Notes: a model not told the origin generated them from the sequence alone. A stretch of 64,000 nucleotides of DNA from Candidatus Zipacnadia bacterium (GCA_029820565.1 JALGUR010000018.1:1-64000); one strand, 5' to 3'; positions 24,157 to 33,394 are shown, counted from the first letter of the stretch. Program-made: numbers and translations.

Positions 24157-25551
24157 ATGCGAGAATTGCCGTCCAATATAACCAAACTAAGCCTGCTGGT
24201 ACTGTTAGGTTACCTGGTAGTTGCTATCCTTTTAGGCTACTGGCAGGTGATCCGGGCTCCGGCTCTTCGGGCTCATCCCTACAATGATCGGGCGCAGCAG
24301 CGGGCCCACGCCATTGAGCCTGGCCAGATTCATACCGCTGACGGCCAGTTGATCCTCGCGAGGCACAAGACTCCTAAGGGATGGGTTTGGGCCTATCCGG
24401 GCCGAGAGGTCTATGCTCACCTGACAGGTTATAACTACCGGACCGGCCTCCAATGGGCACTGTACCAACCATTGTTAGGCCTTGGCAAGTACGAGGATGC
24501 GTGGCGCAATTTTCTGCACGGCCATCCTGTCGGCCTGGACATAACGCTGACTATTGACGGCGCCGCGCAAGCCACTGCTACCCGACTTATGCGAGGCAAG
24601 CGGGGAGCAGTGGCGGCTTTGGAGCCCAACACGGGTGCGATTTTAGTGCTGGTCAGCGCTCCTACTTATGACCCCGGAGAAGTTCTGGACAATAGAATAA
24701 CCTATGAGATGTTTCGCGGTGACCCGAATTCCCCCGAACTTAACCGGCCTTTACAGGGTCTATATCCACCGGGGTCGGTATTTGAGATTTTCACCGCCGC
24801 GGCCGCCTTGGAGTCCGGTGTGGCTACCCCCCGCAGTGCGTTTACCTGCGCGGGCAGTGAGACTGTGGCTCATACGCTGGTAAAGTGCCGTAAGGCCTCA
24901 GGTCATGGTCGGTTAAGCCTCTCCTGGGCGCTGGCTGACTCCTGTAACATAGCCTTTGCCCAACTTGGGCAAGCGCTGGGGCCCCTGCGCTTTCGCAAGT
25001 ACGTCAAGAGATTTCATTTGCTGGATAAGGGCAATCTATCCTTGCCCAGCAAGTCAGGCAAAATGGCTGACGTGACCGCCTCCCAGGGCGAAGGCGAGTT
25101 AGTGCAAGCCGCCTTTGGTCAGGGAGCCACCCTGTTGACACCCCTGGCCGTAGCCCGTCTGCTTGCCACCATAGCCAATGGCGGCCAAGTGGTGCAGCCT
25201 TATCTGGTGGCGAGCATGAAGGAGTCGGGGGGGCGAGTAGTCTACCGCGGGCGCGGCCAGCGGTTGGGTCAGGCTGTTAGTCAGCAAACTGTGGCGGACG
25301 TAGAAGGTATGATGGTGATGGCTGTGGAAAAGGGCACTGCCGGGGCAATGGCAATCCCGGGGGTACAGGTGGCAGCCAAGACCGGCTTCGCGCAAAATCC
25401 CCACGGCGCGCCTCATAGTTGGACAGCAGCGCTGGCTCCGGTGGGTGAGCCTCAGGTAGTGGTGGTAGTAGTGGTGGAGAATGGCGGACCCGACGGCGAC
25501 GTAGCCGTCCCTGTGGCACACGAGGTACTGAAAACACTTCTGCAACGGTAG
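24157..25551 (+). CDS. Class B penicillin-binding protein with altered SxxK motif
   Basis: A 464-residue protein with one N-terminal TM (SLLVLLGYLVVAILLGYWQV), a short dimerisation region and a transpeptidase domain from about 140. It resembles mycobacterial PbpA. SxN (S262-C-N264 in ADSCNIAF) and KTG (in VAAKTGFAQNP) are present. The active-site motif normally reading PPGSTFK is PPGSVFE: Ser207 is kept, but the essential Lys is Glu210, codon GAG at 24784-24786, one base from AAG. Unless this is a sequencing error, the transpeptidase would be inactive or unusual. It follows FtsW/RodA, its expected partner, and precedes the PASTA kinase. Confidence 0.9.
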   Translation: MRELPSNITKLSLLVLLGYLVVAILLGYWQVIRAPALRAHPYNDRAQQRAHAIEPGQIHTADGQLILARHKTPKGWVWAYPGREVYAHLTGYNYRTGLQWALYQPLLGLGKYEDAWRNFLHGHPVGLDITLTIDGAAQATATRLMRGKRGAVAALEPNTGAILVLVSAPTYDPGEVLDNRITYEMFRGDPNSPELNRPLQGLYPPGSVFEIFTAAAALESGVATPRSAFTCAGSETVAHTLVKCRKASGHGRLSLSWALADSCNIAFAQLGQALGPLRFRKYVKRFHLLDKGNLSLPSKSGKMADVTASQGEGELVQAAFGQGATLLTPLAVARLLATIANGGQVVQPYLVASMKESGGRVVYRGRGQRLGQAVSQQTVADVEGMMVMAVEKGTAGAMAIPGVQVAAKTGFAQNPHGAPHSWTAALAPVGEPQVVVVVVVENGGPDGDVAVPVAHEVLKTLLQR

Positions 25552-25590
25552 CCTAAAGGAGTTTCAGCATAGATAGGGCTTGGAGGTGAG

Positions 25591-27411
25591 ATGATGAAAG
25601 ATAGCGTTATTGCTGGCAGATACCGAGTAGAAAGTGAAATCGGTCGCGGGGGCGTGGCTACCGTCTACCGGGCCATTGACACTAACCTGGACCGCACGGT
25701 GGCTATTAAAATACTCAATCCCGAATGGGTCCAGGACCCCGAGGCGGTTGGCCGCTTTCGCCGTGAAGCCCATGCTGCCGCTAAACTGAACCATCCGCAC
25801 ATTGTCCAGATATGGGACACCGGGATAGATGACGATGTCTATTACATCGTTATGGAGTATCTGCCCGAACCGGATTTGAAGCAGGTTATCCGCGAATACG
25901 CGCCGTTGCCGGGCCGCAAGGTGATTCAAGTCGCTCAGCAGTGCTGCCAGGCTCTGGCGTATGCTCACAGCCAGGGCCTGGTCCACCGCGATGTCAAACC
26001 CCAAAACATTCTGTTTACCGACGAAGGTATTGCTAAACTGTCCGATTTCGGTATAGCCGCTGTGGCCGGTGATGACGCCCTGACCAGTTCGGGAATGGTT
26101 TTGGCCACGGCCCACTATATCTCACCTGAGCAGGCCCAGGGCAAGCCCGTCGGACCTCAGGCCGACCTGTACTCGCTGGGGTGCGTAATGTATGAGGCAC
26201 TCACTGGACATACTCCGTTTACCGGTGATACCCCGGCCCAGATAGCCACCAAGCATGTGCGCCAGAGACCACCCTCACCCCGCACCCGCAACGCCAACAT
26301 AACGCCTTCCGAGGAATATCTGATAACCAAGGCGATGGCTAAAGACCCCGCCCGCCGCTACCAGTCAGCGCGACAGATGCTGGCTGATTTGGAGAAACTG
26401 GCTGTGGGACAGGAACTGGACAAAACCGGCGTGTTGCCTTCACAGGAGGCTGGCACCGAGCCTTTCGAGACCGCGCCGGCCCCAGCCACCCCGCACCCAG
26501 CCCGGCGCCGGCCAGCCGCCGAGCCAGCGCCTAACTTAACCCTCATTTGGGGCACAGTGGTGGCGGTAGTCGTGGCATTGGTAACACTGGTATTGGTGGT
26601 GTGGCTGGTTAAGATTGCCTTCTATCCAGGGCACGCTCCTAAGAGGGTGCAGGTGCCTGGGGTTAAGGGGTATACCGCGACATTAGCGGAGGACAAATTG
26701 GGGGAAGCCCAATTAAAGGTAGGCGCCATAACCTACGAGCACGACGAAACTGCGCCCCCGGGAGTGGTGATTGACCAGATGCCAGTTATGGGCCAAATGG
26801 TATCGGTGGGAACGGCTGTGGACTTGGTCATAAATCGTGGCACAGAGATTGTCACCGTTCCCGATGTGGCCGGTCGGTCCGTGGACGCGGCCCAGATCAA
26901 TCTGGAACAGAAAGACCTGAGAATTGGTCAAATAACGGAGAAATTCAGCGACCAGGTGCCCGCAGGCCGAGTGATCCGTCAGGAAATAGCCTCAGGAACG
27001 CAAGTGGAGAAAGGCACGGAGGTGGCATTAGTGGTAAGTAAGGGTCCCGAGCCACCCACCCCGCAGCCGCCGGAGCAGATCACTGAACCAACTGAGGAGC
27101 CGGGCTTGGCTCCCGCTGTGGAACCGCACGTGAGTATCAGCCGCGATGACACCTATGAGCCGGCCGACTCCCGCGAACGCCGCTATGTGGTCAAGATCAC
27201 TGTAATGGGGGAGCAGCCCGACCAGCAAATCGAGGTAATCAAGCGCGACGAAAGTGGGGGGCCGGTACCCGAATTGCGGGAGGAAATGAACCCGGGCACC
27301 GCCAAAGAACTGCACCTAACTGGACAGGGCAATACTACAATCGAAGTGTATCACAACGGCGAACTGGTTAAACAAGTGCCCTTCGCCATTGAAGAGACAG
27401 ATACTGATTGA
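25591..27411 (+). CDS. PASTA-domain Ser/Thr protein kinase (PknB/Stk type)
   Basis: A 606-residue protein, GGAGGTGAG directly before ATGATG. Kinase domain about 8-275: glycine loop IGRGGVATVYRA, Lys40 (VAIKIL), catalytic HRDVKPQN (Asp134), DFG (Asp152), activation loop TSSGMVLATAHYISPEQA. A juxtamembrane Pro/Ala linker follows, then a TM helix at about 315-335 (TVVAVVVALVTLVLVVWLV). Two extracytoplasmic PASTA repeats follow (VPGVKGYTATLAEDKLG and VPDVAGRSVDAAQINLE), then a Pro/Glu-rich stretch and a final beta domain of about 90 residues. PASTA repeats bind peptidoglycan fragments or lipid II in relatives. Probable substrates are the FHA protein and the wall enzymes of the same cluster. Confidence 0.97.
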   Translation: MMKDSVIAGRYRVESEIGRGGVATVYRAIDTNLDRTVAIKILNPEWVQDPEAVGRFRREAHAAAKLNHPHIVQIWDTGIDDDVYYIVMEYLPEPDLKQVIREYAPLPGRKVIQVAQQCCQALAYAHSQGLVHRDVKPQNILFTDEGIAKLSDFGIAAVAGDDALTSSGMVLATAHYISPEQAQGKPVGPQADLYSLGCVMYEALTGHTPFTGDTPAQIATKHVRQRPPSPRTRNANITPSEEYLITKAMAKDPARRYQSARQMLADLEKLAVGQELDKTGVLPSQEAGTEPFETAPAPATPHPARRRPAAEPAPNLTLIWGTVVAVVVALVTLVLVVWLVKIAFYPGHAPKRVQVPGVKGYTATLAEDKLGEAQLKVGAITYEHDETAPPGVVIDQMPVMGQMVSVGTAVDLVINRGTEIVTVPDVAGRSVDAAQINLEQKDLRIGQITEKFSDQVPAGRVIRQEIASGTQVEKGTEVALVVSKGPEPPTPQPPEQITEPTEEPGLAPAVEPHVSISRDDTYEPADSRERRYVVKITVMGEQPDQQIEVIKRDESGGPVPELREEMNPGTAKELHLTGQGNTTIEVYHNGELVKQVPFAIEETDTD

Positions 27412-27453
27412 GTTTGTACCAAGTCAAAATGTCATTACAGGAGTGAGTCAACT

Positions 27454-28221
27454 ATGAAGCAACTGTGCCCGTTACTTATGAGTATACTGCTGGTTGCTGC
27501 TCTGCTAAACGGGGTGGCCAACTGCCCAGCGGCGGCTGAAACCGTAGCTGGCGCTACCAATATCGCTGCCGCGGCTAATGGTGGCCGTATCGTTGCTTAT
27601 TCCACCCAGGCACGCGATGAGAATGGCCAGGTAATGCCCGAGTGGCAGGTTACCAACCTCCTTGACGGAAAATTCGTGACCGGCAACTTCATTCCCTCCG
27701 ATTCCTATGGCTGGTCGTCGCAAAACGCTCCGTCCGAGGAGGAGCCGGAGTGGATGGTCTTTGCCTTCGAAGCAGAACTCCCGCGACTGATAAGCAGGAT
27801 TGTGATTGATCCGACCACTGCCGACCCCTCAGTGATTGGCCGCTGGGTGCGTGACGTTAAGGTGGAGGTCTCTACTACCAGTCCTGAGGGACCCTACAGG
27901 ACGGTGAAACGTTGCCTCCTGCTGAACAAAGCCCTCAAACAGCCCTTTGATATTCCGCCTACCGAGGCCAAATATGTCCGTCTGGTGATTACCTCTAATC
28001 ACGGCTCAGATAAATGTGTAGAGATGGGTGAAGTCGAGATTTATGAGGCTATCACGCCTGAAAATACCCTTGACCAGTTAATCATCCGTCTGGAGAATTT
28101 ACTGGCAGATTTGAAGCAGTACCGCGACACCCAACTATACCGACAACAGCAACAGACCTTGAAGAAGGTTACCGCCAAGCCCGAGCCTCCGGCGACCACA
28201 CCACAGGCGAGCGAAGATTAG
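27454..28221 (+). CDS. Secreted F5/8 type C (discoidin-like) protein
   Basis: A 255-residue protein with CAGGAG upstream, signal peptide MKQLCPLLMSILLVAALLNG and cleavage near PAAAE. Residues about 35-200 resemble an F5/8 type C/discoidin fold: NLLDGKFVTG...YGWSSQ, WMVFAFE, ISRIVIDP, RWVRDVKVEVST, AKYVRLVI and MGEVEIYE. Such domains bind glycans or other surface ligands. A coiled-coil-prone tail (LIIRLENLLADLKQYRDTQL) and a Thr/Pro/Gln-rich end follow. It comes after the PknB gene by 42 nt and may be the last gene of that transcription unit. No catalytic site is visible. Confidence 0.75.
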   Translation: MKQLCPLLMSILLVAALLNGVANCPAAAETVAGATNIAAAANGGRIVAYSTQARDENGQVMPEWQVTNLLDGKFVTGNFIPSDSYGWSSQNAPSEEEPEWMVFAFEAELPRLISRIVIDPTTADPSVIGRWVRDVKVEVSTTSPEGPYRTVKRCLLLNKALKQPFDIPPTEAKYVRLVITSNHGSDKCVEMGEVEIYEAITPENTLDQLIIRLENLLADLKQYRDTQLYRQQQQTLKKVTAKPEPPATTPQASED

Positions 28222-28377
28222 CCACTCTTATGCTTGGGGCGCTATACTGACAAAGGAGGAGTTTGGGAGAGAGCGGGAAGGGTCGTCGGGAGGATGATTG
28301 CGAGGGCGATCGTTGAGTTCGCGCCGACTAATCAGTAATAAGTTGACACTCGCTCGGCCTGACCAAGGAGCCTTCAC

Positions 28378-29478
28378 ATGCAAGTTCCCCTAATGGATCT
28401 TAAGACTGAATATCAGCAGCTCAGGAATGAGATGCTGGCGGCCGTGGATGAGGCCCTGGAATCTATGCAACTGTTCCTGGGGCCCAACGTTCAGGCCCTG
28501 GAGGAAGAGTTTGCCCAGTTATGCGGCGTAAAACATGCCATCGGGGTAGGCAGCGGCACCGATGCCCTCATTCTGGCCCTGTTGGCTTTGGGAATCGGCC
28601 CCGGTGACGAGGTCATTACTACCGCCTGGACTTTCATCGCAACTGTGGAGGCCATCGTTCACGTCGGGGCGACTGCGGTGTTGGTGGACATTGACCCTGA
28701 TACCTACTGCCTGGCCCCCGGGCTCGTTGAAGCCGCTGTCACTTCTAACACCCGCGCCATAATCCCGGTCCATGTATTCGGCCATCCCGCCGAGATGGAC
28801 AGCATCAATCGCATTGCCCGAGAGCACAGCCTTTATGTGATAGAAGATGCTGCGCAAGCCCACGGCGCCCAAGTGGATGGTCAGTTCGTGGGCAGCCTCG
28901 GAGACTGCGGGGTCTTCAGTTTCTATATGAGTAAGAACCTGGGCGGCTACGGCGAGGGGGGGATGGTCACCACCGACAATGACAAAACTGCCGAGCAAAT
29001 CCGCCTGCTGCGCAATCACGGGCAGACCAGCAGGTATGAACACCAGATTATGGGCTATAACAGTCGTCTGGACGAGATTCAGGCGGCGGTGCTGCGGGTG
29101 AAACTCAAAAGGTTACAATGGGCCAATCAGCAGCGCCGCGAGCAGGCGGCCCTGTACAATGAATTGCTGGCCGATTGCCCGATCACTGTCCCCACCGAGG
29201 CACCTGGGGTTCGCCATGTCTACCATCTGTATACCATCAGGACTGACCGTCGTGACGAATTAGCCGCTCATCTGGAGCAGCAGGGCATCGGCTTTGCCCG
29301 CCACTACCACGCGCCCTGTCACACCCAACCGGCCTGCCGCCCGTTGGGTCTTAATCAAACAGCCCTACCCCAGACCGACCAGGCCGCGCTTGAAGTCATC
29401 CAACTGCCGCTGCATCCTTATCTGTCTGACGAGCAGATTAGGTACGTGGCGACCAGTATCAAAGAGTTCCTGACGTAA
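28378..29478 (+). CDS. DegT/DnrJ/EryC1/StrS-family sugar aminotransferase
   Basis: A 366-residue PLP enzyme with AAGGAG before the ATG. IGVGSGTDALILAL is the phosphate-binding region, Asp157 in VIEDAAQAHGA pairs with the pyridine nitrogen, and Lys186 in FYMSKNLGGYGEGG forms the Schiff base. The GYNSRLDEIQAAVLRVKL helix is also typical. Family members transaminate keto-sugars bound to nucleotides, making amino-sugars for surface polysaccharides. It is full length and not a duplicate of the DegT gene at 43600. The substrate is unknown. Confidence 0.93.
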   Translation: MQVPLMDLKTEYQQLRNEMLAAVDEALESMQLFLGPNVQALEEEFAQLCGVKHAIGVGSGTDALILALLALGIGPGDEVITTAWTFIATVEAIVHVGATAVLVDIDPDTYCLAPGLVEAAVTSNTRAIIPVHVFGHPAEMDSINRIAREHSLYVIEDAAQAHGAQVDGQFVGSLGDCGVFSFYMSKNLGGYGEGGMVTTDNDKTAEQIRLLRNHGQTSRYEHQIMGYNSRLDEIQAAVLRVKLKRLQWANQQRREQAALYNELLADCPITVPTEAPGVRHVYHLYTIRTDRRDELAAHLEQQGIGFARHYHAPCHTQPACRPLGLNQTALPQTDQAALEVIQLPLHPYLSDEQIRYVATSIKEFLT

Positions 29479-29556
29479 TTCGCAGGAGTGACACTGCCTG
29501 CGAACCCGCAATCGCCTGGCGCCTTCTGTGTCCCTACCATAGTCACCGAATCTTGG

Positions 29557-29585
29557 TTGACAGAAGATGGTATTTCTGGCATACT
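29557..29585 (+). promoter_or_regulatory. Probable sigma70 promoter for the PLD-like gene
   Basis: TTGACA (29557-29562, perfect -35), 17 nt, then CATACT (29580-29585, four of six). It lies 77 nt upstream of the GTG start, inside an AT-richer stretch that also carries the gene. Confidence 0.55.
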
Positions 29586-29661
29586 AGATCTTGAGTCACC
29601 GGCACACGGGTTACCATGCTCAGATGTTTGACTAGTTTGATTGATATGGGAGTGACGAGAG

Positions 29662-30423
29662 GTGGAACAACAGGAGATTATAGCCAAGCTGAAAGCCCTA
29701 CGCAATAGCATAGCAAAATGGGTAGAGAACCCTCGGGCACGCGTCTTTGACCCTCAAACGGTTCTAGACGTTTTTTACCGATATGCTACACTTCGTGACA
29801 CGCTGCGTTCCGAACATCCTTCACTGTTTGGCGACTTGCCAGTCCGCGAGGTCCCAAAATCGAGCGGAACATCAGAGTTTGATGGTCGCGGATACATTAT
29901 AGGCCAGACTCTTAGGTTGCTATTAACGGACATCGATTATTGTCTCGACATCTTATCGAACATAACAAGAGTTGAACTCCCTTCAATGAAGGTAACCCGC
30001 GAAGGCGTATTCTTTGCGGGGCAGTACTTTGATGCACTCCAGCGTCTTGCCGAAATCCTGTCACATGCTCAGCAGAGCATTGTCATAATCGACGGTTATA
30101 TAGACGAGGATGTGCTGGATTTACTTACCTCTAAGGAGCAAGCAGTTGAGGTGAACATTCTTACAAAGACTGTCTCGCCCGCACTCAGTGCAGCGGCCAC
30201 TGCCTTCAACAAACAGTATGAGAAGCTCTCCATCCGTACATCACAGGCATTTCACGACCGCTTTGTAATAGTGGACGACCATGACTACTACCACTTTGGA
30301 GCCTCCCTCAAAGACCTTGGTCATCGGGGCTTCATGTTCTCGCGAATCGAAGAGCCAGATGTAATCGATAAATTGCGTGCTAAGTGGGTGCAGGAGTGGA
30401 AAACGGCGACTGAGGAAGTCTAA
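29662..30423 (+). CDS. PLD-like domain protein, possible defence-associated
   Basis: A 253-residue protein from GTG 29662 with GGGAG 9 nt upstream. The N-terminal 110 residues are helical and unrecognised. The rest resembles a single phospholipase-D-like lobe: SIVIIDGYIDEDVLDLL, then VNILTK, then FHDRFVIVDDHDYYHFGASLKDLG. The catalytic HxK-x4-D motif appears as H198-x-R200-x4-D205, with Arg replacing Lys, as in many HxR variants of uncharacterised proteins. Such single-lobe proteins often occur in mobile or defence islands. The gene has its own promoter and a hairpin after it, and is AT-richer than its neighbours, consistent with acquisition. Substrate unknown (nucleic acid or phospholipid). 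Confidence 0.65.
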   Translation: MEQQEIIAKLKALRNSIAKWVENPRARVFDPQTVLDVFYRYATLRDTLRSEHPSLFGDLPVREVPKSSGTSEFDGRGYIIGQTLRLLLTDIDYCLDILSNITRVELPSMKVTREGVFFAGQYFDALQRLAEILSHAQQSIVIIDGYIDEDVLDLLTSKEQAVEVNILTKTVSPALSAAATAFNKQYEKLSIRTSQAFHDRFVIVDDHDYYHFGASLKDLGHRGFMFSRIEEPDVIDKLRAKWVQEWKTATEEV

Positions 30424-30440
30424 AGTTCATCTAAGTCCGC

Positions 30441-30474
30441 TTGCCGAAGTCTGTACTACTTCGGCAAGAACTTT
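30441..30474 (+). terminator. Hairpin after the PLD-like gene
   Basis: ttgccgaagt (30441-30450) pairs perfectly with acttcggcaa (30458-30467) across a 7-nt loop, followed by gaacttt. It is a strong 10-bp stem 17 nt after the stop codon. The T-run is short, so termination may be imperfect. Confidence 0.6.
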
Positions 30475-30654
30475 CAAAGGGGAAACTGTCGGCGCAGCAA
30501 GCTATAGTTATCAGGCCGCCCCTTACGCCGTTGTCGTGTTGTTTCCGTTCCCCGTTCCCAGTCCCCTTGACAGTCGCCTCATGTCCAGGCATAATTGTGG
30601 TGGACCAATGAACTACACTTCCTTGCCATCGTCGGTAAGATAGGAGGCGGCAAT

Positions 30655-31407
30655 ATGAGGCGATGTTTCTATCTTCAGGTACTGGTAGTCATTGCAGCGT
30701 TGGCACTGGTTGTGACAGTGGCCGGTTGCAAGGGAAAACGGCTGATTAGTCGGGACGAAGAGATTCGTATAGGCCGGCAGGCGGGTGATGAGTTCGAAGC
30801 CCAGCATGGCCTGGACGGTGATCGGCAGATACGGGCAATGGTCAGCAGAATTGGCGCCGATATTGCTCGTGCGGCTAAGCCCCCCGACTATCCTTATGAC
30901 TACCGAGTACTATCTGATAGGCAACCCAATGCGGTAGCCTTCCCTGGCGGCAAAATTTACATATTTCGAGGAATGGTGGATGCAGTGGACAATAATCCTG
31001 ACAAAATCGCCTGGATTTTAGCCCACGAAACGACTCACGTGGCCCGGCAGCATGCGGTGCGGCGTCTGGAGCGGCAGTTGGGTCAGGAGATCGCTATTGA
31101 ACTGCTGTTGGGCAAGAAAGAGGATGCGTCCAAGGTAGCCGGAATAATCGGTGGCCTGGTCCTGCTTGACTATGGCCGAGATAATGAGTACGAAGCCGAC
31201 CGGGCGGGTATGGCCTATGCTCAGCAGGCTGGCTATGACCCTACGGCAGCGGTGGCGGTGTTGGAGTTGTTCCAGGAGATTCAAGGCCGCAATCCCAATG
31301 ATTTTGAGATAATGTTCGCCACACATCCGGGTAATAACGACCGGATAAATCATGCCCAAGGCTATCTGGAGCAGCAGGGCTGGTCGGGCAGTTATTATTC
31401 TCCGTAG
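30655..31407 (+). CDS. M48-family metallopeptidase lipoprotein
   Basis: I start at the ATG at 30655 with AGGAGG 9 nt upstream; the longer frame from 30595 lacks one. The 250-residue product opens with a lipoprotein signal (VVTVAGC, Cys about residue 23). The peptidase domain has AWILAHETTHVARQHAVRR (HExxH zinc motif), third ligand Glu in YEADRAGMAYA, and ATHPGNNDRI near the end. All are typical of the BepA/LoiP-like periplasmic M48 group. It probably takes part in quality control of envelope proteins. The GT4 gene follows closely. Confidence 0.92.
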   Translation: MRRCFYLQVLVVIAALALVVTVAGCKGKRLISRDEEIRIGRQAGDEFEAQHGLDGDRQIRAMVSRIGADIARAAKPPDYPYDYRVLSDRQPNAVAFPGGKIYIFRGMVDAVDNNPDKIAWILAHETTHVARQHAVRRLERQLGQEIAIELLLGKKEDASKVAGIIGGLVLLDYGRDNEYEADRAGMAYAQQAGYDPTAAVAVLELFQEIQGRNPNDFEIMFATHPGNNDRINHAQGYLEQQGWSGSYYSP

Positions 31408-31429
31408 GCGGTGCGTCGGGCGGCTGGAT

Positions 31430-32659
31430 ATGGACGATAAATACGGAATCTTACATCTTGTTGACCCCGCGCAGATTTCGGTGGGCGATGAACTAATTTC
31501 TGTAGCTCGGGGGCTGTCACCGGATTACTATGAGGTGACCGTGGCCGGGCCACTGCCGGCTGATCTTCGCCGCCGCCTCAGCCGCCATCAGGTACGTTGG
31601 GTTAATCTACCCTTGCTGACGCGTGGTTCACTGCGGGGCTGTCTGAGCGCTGCTCGCCAGACACGTCGGTTGCTGGCAAGTAAGGCCGTGGACCTGATTC
31701 ACGCTCACGGTCTGTCCGCCGCCTTAGTCGCCCTGCTGGCCCGCTCGCGCCGGCCGCTGCCAGTAGTATGCACTCTGTATGGCCTAACTCCTAATGGCCT
31801 GACCTTTCTGCGCCGCCTCGGGGTGCGCTGGATTCTGGAACACTGTGACGAACTTATCCTGCGTTCCGCAGCTCAACGGGATGTGGTGGCGGCAATTGCC
31901 CCCCGGGCTGCACGAACTGCCCAAGTAGTGTACCCCGCGGTCAGAGCCACCCGCAGTCCCGGGTTATATGACGTCGGCGTCAAGCGTCAGCAATTAGGTT
32001 TGCATCCGGCCGCCGCCATAGTCGGCGTGCTGGGCTTACCGGATGCCAAGCAGACGACCGATATTTGGTTGCGAGCGGCGGCCCTGGTGTCGTCCCAGAT
32101 GCCTAACGTCGAGTTTGCCATCATCGGAGCCGGCAGTGAGCGCGCCGCGCTTGGACAATCTGTCCATAATTCAGGTATTGGTGGAGCCTGCGTCTTCCTG
32201 GACGACCGCCGCGCCCAGGAAGAGACCATAATGGCGCTGGACGTGTTAGTCCTGGTCAGTGAGACTGCCGGCACTCCCACACAGGGCTTGACTGCTCTGG
32301 CGGCAGATATTCCCGTCATAGCGGTGGATTCTGCACCTCTGGTGGAGATTCTGGGTGACTTGCCCAATGTGCGCCTGGTGGAGGCCGACAGTGTTGAGGG
32401 TATGGCTGCCGCCCTGACCGAACTGCTAAGTACCGTGCCCGCCGATGAGGGAGGATTTGAGATGGTCAGCACCACCGGGGCGAGGCTGAAGCTGTGGGAG
32501 GTGCTGGTCTCGCAGCAATCCTACGATTTGCAGGAAAAGTGGCCTGCGGCCGACTCCGGAGGGGCCAGTCAGCCTTCGGCGGCAGTAGTACTGGCCCGTT
32601 ACGGTATTCAGCGGCTGGTAGCCCAGATGGAGAAGGTATATTATCAGGCCCTCCAGTGA
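31430..32659 (+). CDS. GT4-type glycosyltransferase
   Basis: A 409-residue protein from the ATG at 31430. The frame is open from 31352, but those 26 residues overlap the peptidase gene. The GT-B fold is visible as an N-terminal Rossmann half (VDLIHAHGLSAALVALLARS), then VVYPAVRA and VGVLGLPDAKQTTDIWLRAAALV. VEFAIIGAGSER and FLDDRRAQEETIMALDVLVLVSETAGTPTQGLTALAADIPVIAVD are the donor-binding half, although the usual Glu-x7-Glu motif is weak (GTPTQGLTALA). It probably transfers a nucleotide-activated sugar to a lipid or polysaccharide at the cytoplasmic membrane. The ribosome binding site is weak. Confidence 0.82.
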   Translation: MDDKYGILHLVDPAQISVGDELISVARGLSPDYYEVTVAGPLPADLRRRLSRHQVRWVNLPLLTRGSLRGCLSAARQTRRLLASKAVDLIHAHGLSAALVALLARSRRPLPVVCTLYGLTPNGLTFLRRLGVRWILEHCDELILRSAAQRDVVAAIAPRAARTAQVVYPAVRATRSPGLYDVGVKRQQLGLHPAAAIVGVLGLPDAKQTTDIWLRAAALVSSQMPNVEFAIIGAGSERAALGQSVHNSGIGGACVFLDDRRAQEETIMALDVLVLVSETAGTPTQGLTALAADIPVIAVDSAPLVEILGDLPNVRLVEADSVEGMAAALTELLSTVPADEGGFEMVSTTGARLKLWEVLVSQQSYDLQEKWPAADSGGASQPSAAVVLARYGIQRLVAQMEKVYYQALQ

Positions 32660-32784
32660 ACTTTTAGGGTGCTTGGTTCGTCAATAAGAACAGACGCAGG
32701 GACCTTGATGCCATTTGACTCAAGGATGCTGCGCGTAGATTTATCCGTAGGACGCAAATCTATAACAAAGGAGAGAATTGACCA

Positions 32785-33225
32785 ATGTCTCTAATCAGAT
32801 GGCGACGACCGGCAGTACCAGGCGTCTTCGACGAGATGGAGCGAATGCTTGAACGGCTGATGCCGCGGCGCTGGTGGCCACTGGAAGGGGAGGAGTATGA
32901 GTTTGGCCCGGCGGTGGACATCTATGAAACCGCCGATGAGGTGGTATTGAAGGCCGCCCTTCCGGGGGCTAACCGCGAGGACATCAACGTCAGCGCCCAA
33001 GAGGACAGCATAACGATTAGCGGCCACAGCAAGCAGGAAGAGGAAGTGGATGAAGAAGGCTATTACCGCCGTGAATTGCGCTACGGCAGCTTCCATCGCA
33101 CCGTTCCTCTGCCGGCTGCGGTCGACCCAGATGAGGTCTCGGCCAAGTTTGCTGACGGGGTACTGACTGTCCGCGCTCCCAAAGCGCCGGCGGCGGAACC
33201 CGGCAAGAAGATACAAATACAGTAA
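32785..33225 (+). CDS. Hsp20-family small heat-shock protein
   Basis: A 146-residue protein with AAAGGAGAG before the ATG. Alpha-crystallin domain about 45-140: PAVDIYETADEVVLKAALPG, NREDINVSAQEDSITISG, RRELRYGSFHRTVPLPAAV, then DGVLTVRAPKA. It closes with a KKIQIQ tail whose I-x-I/V-like motif supports oligomerisation. It acts as an ATP-independent holdase. No CIRCE operator was seen upstream. A clear bidirectional-position terminator follows. Confidence 0.97.
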   Translation: MSLIRWRRPAVPGVFDEMERMLERLMPRRWWPLEGEEYEFGPAVDIYETADEVVLKAALPGANREDINVSAQEDSITISGHSKQEEEVDEEGYYRRELRYGSFHRTVPLPAAVDPDEVSAKFADGVLTVRAPKAPAAEPGKKIQIQ

Positions 33226-33254
33226 CCGCCACTCCACCTGCGGAGACAAACTGG

Positions 33255-33294
33255 GCCGCGGTGCAGGCCAATAGCCTGCGCCGCGGCTCTTGTT
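33255..33294 (+). terminator. Rho-independent terminator after hsp20
   Basis: gccgcggtgcaggc (33255-33268) pairs with gcctgcgccgcggc (33274-33287), 14 bp with one mismatch, loop of 5 nt, followed by tcttgtt. It lies between convergent genes and so probably also shields hsp20 from opposing transcription. Confidence 0.8.
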
Positions 33295-33394
33295 ATTCCC
33301 GATTTTCGGTAGTATTGGGTACTTGTATATCCTATGTGAATTGTGGTCGCTTATCGCGTCTCCGTCGGCCTGGCGGCTTGCCCTGTGTCCCCGG

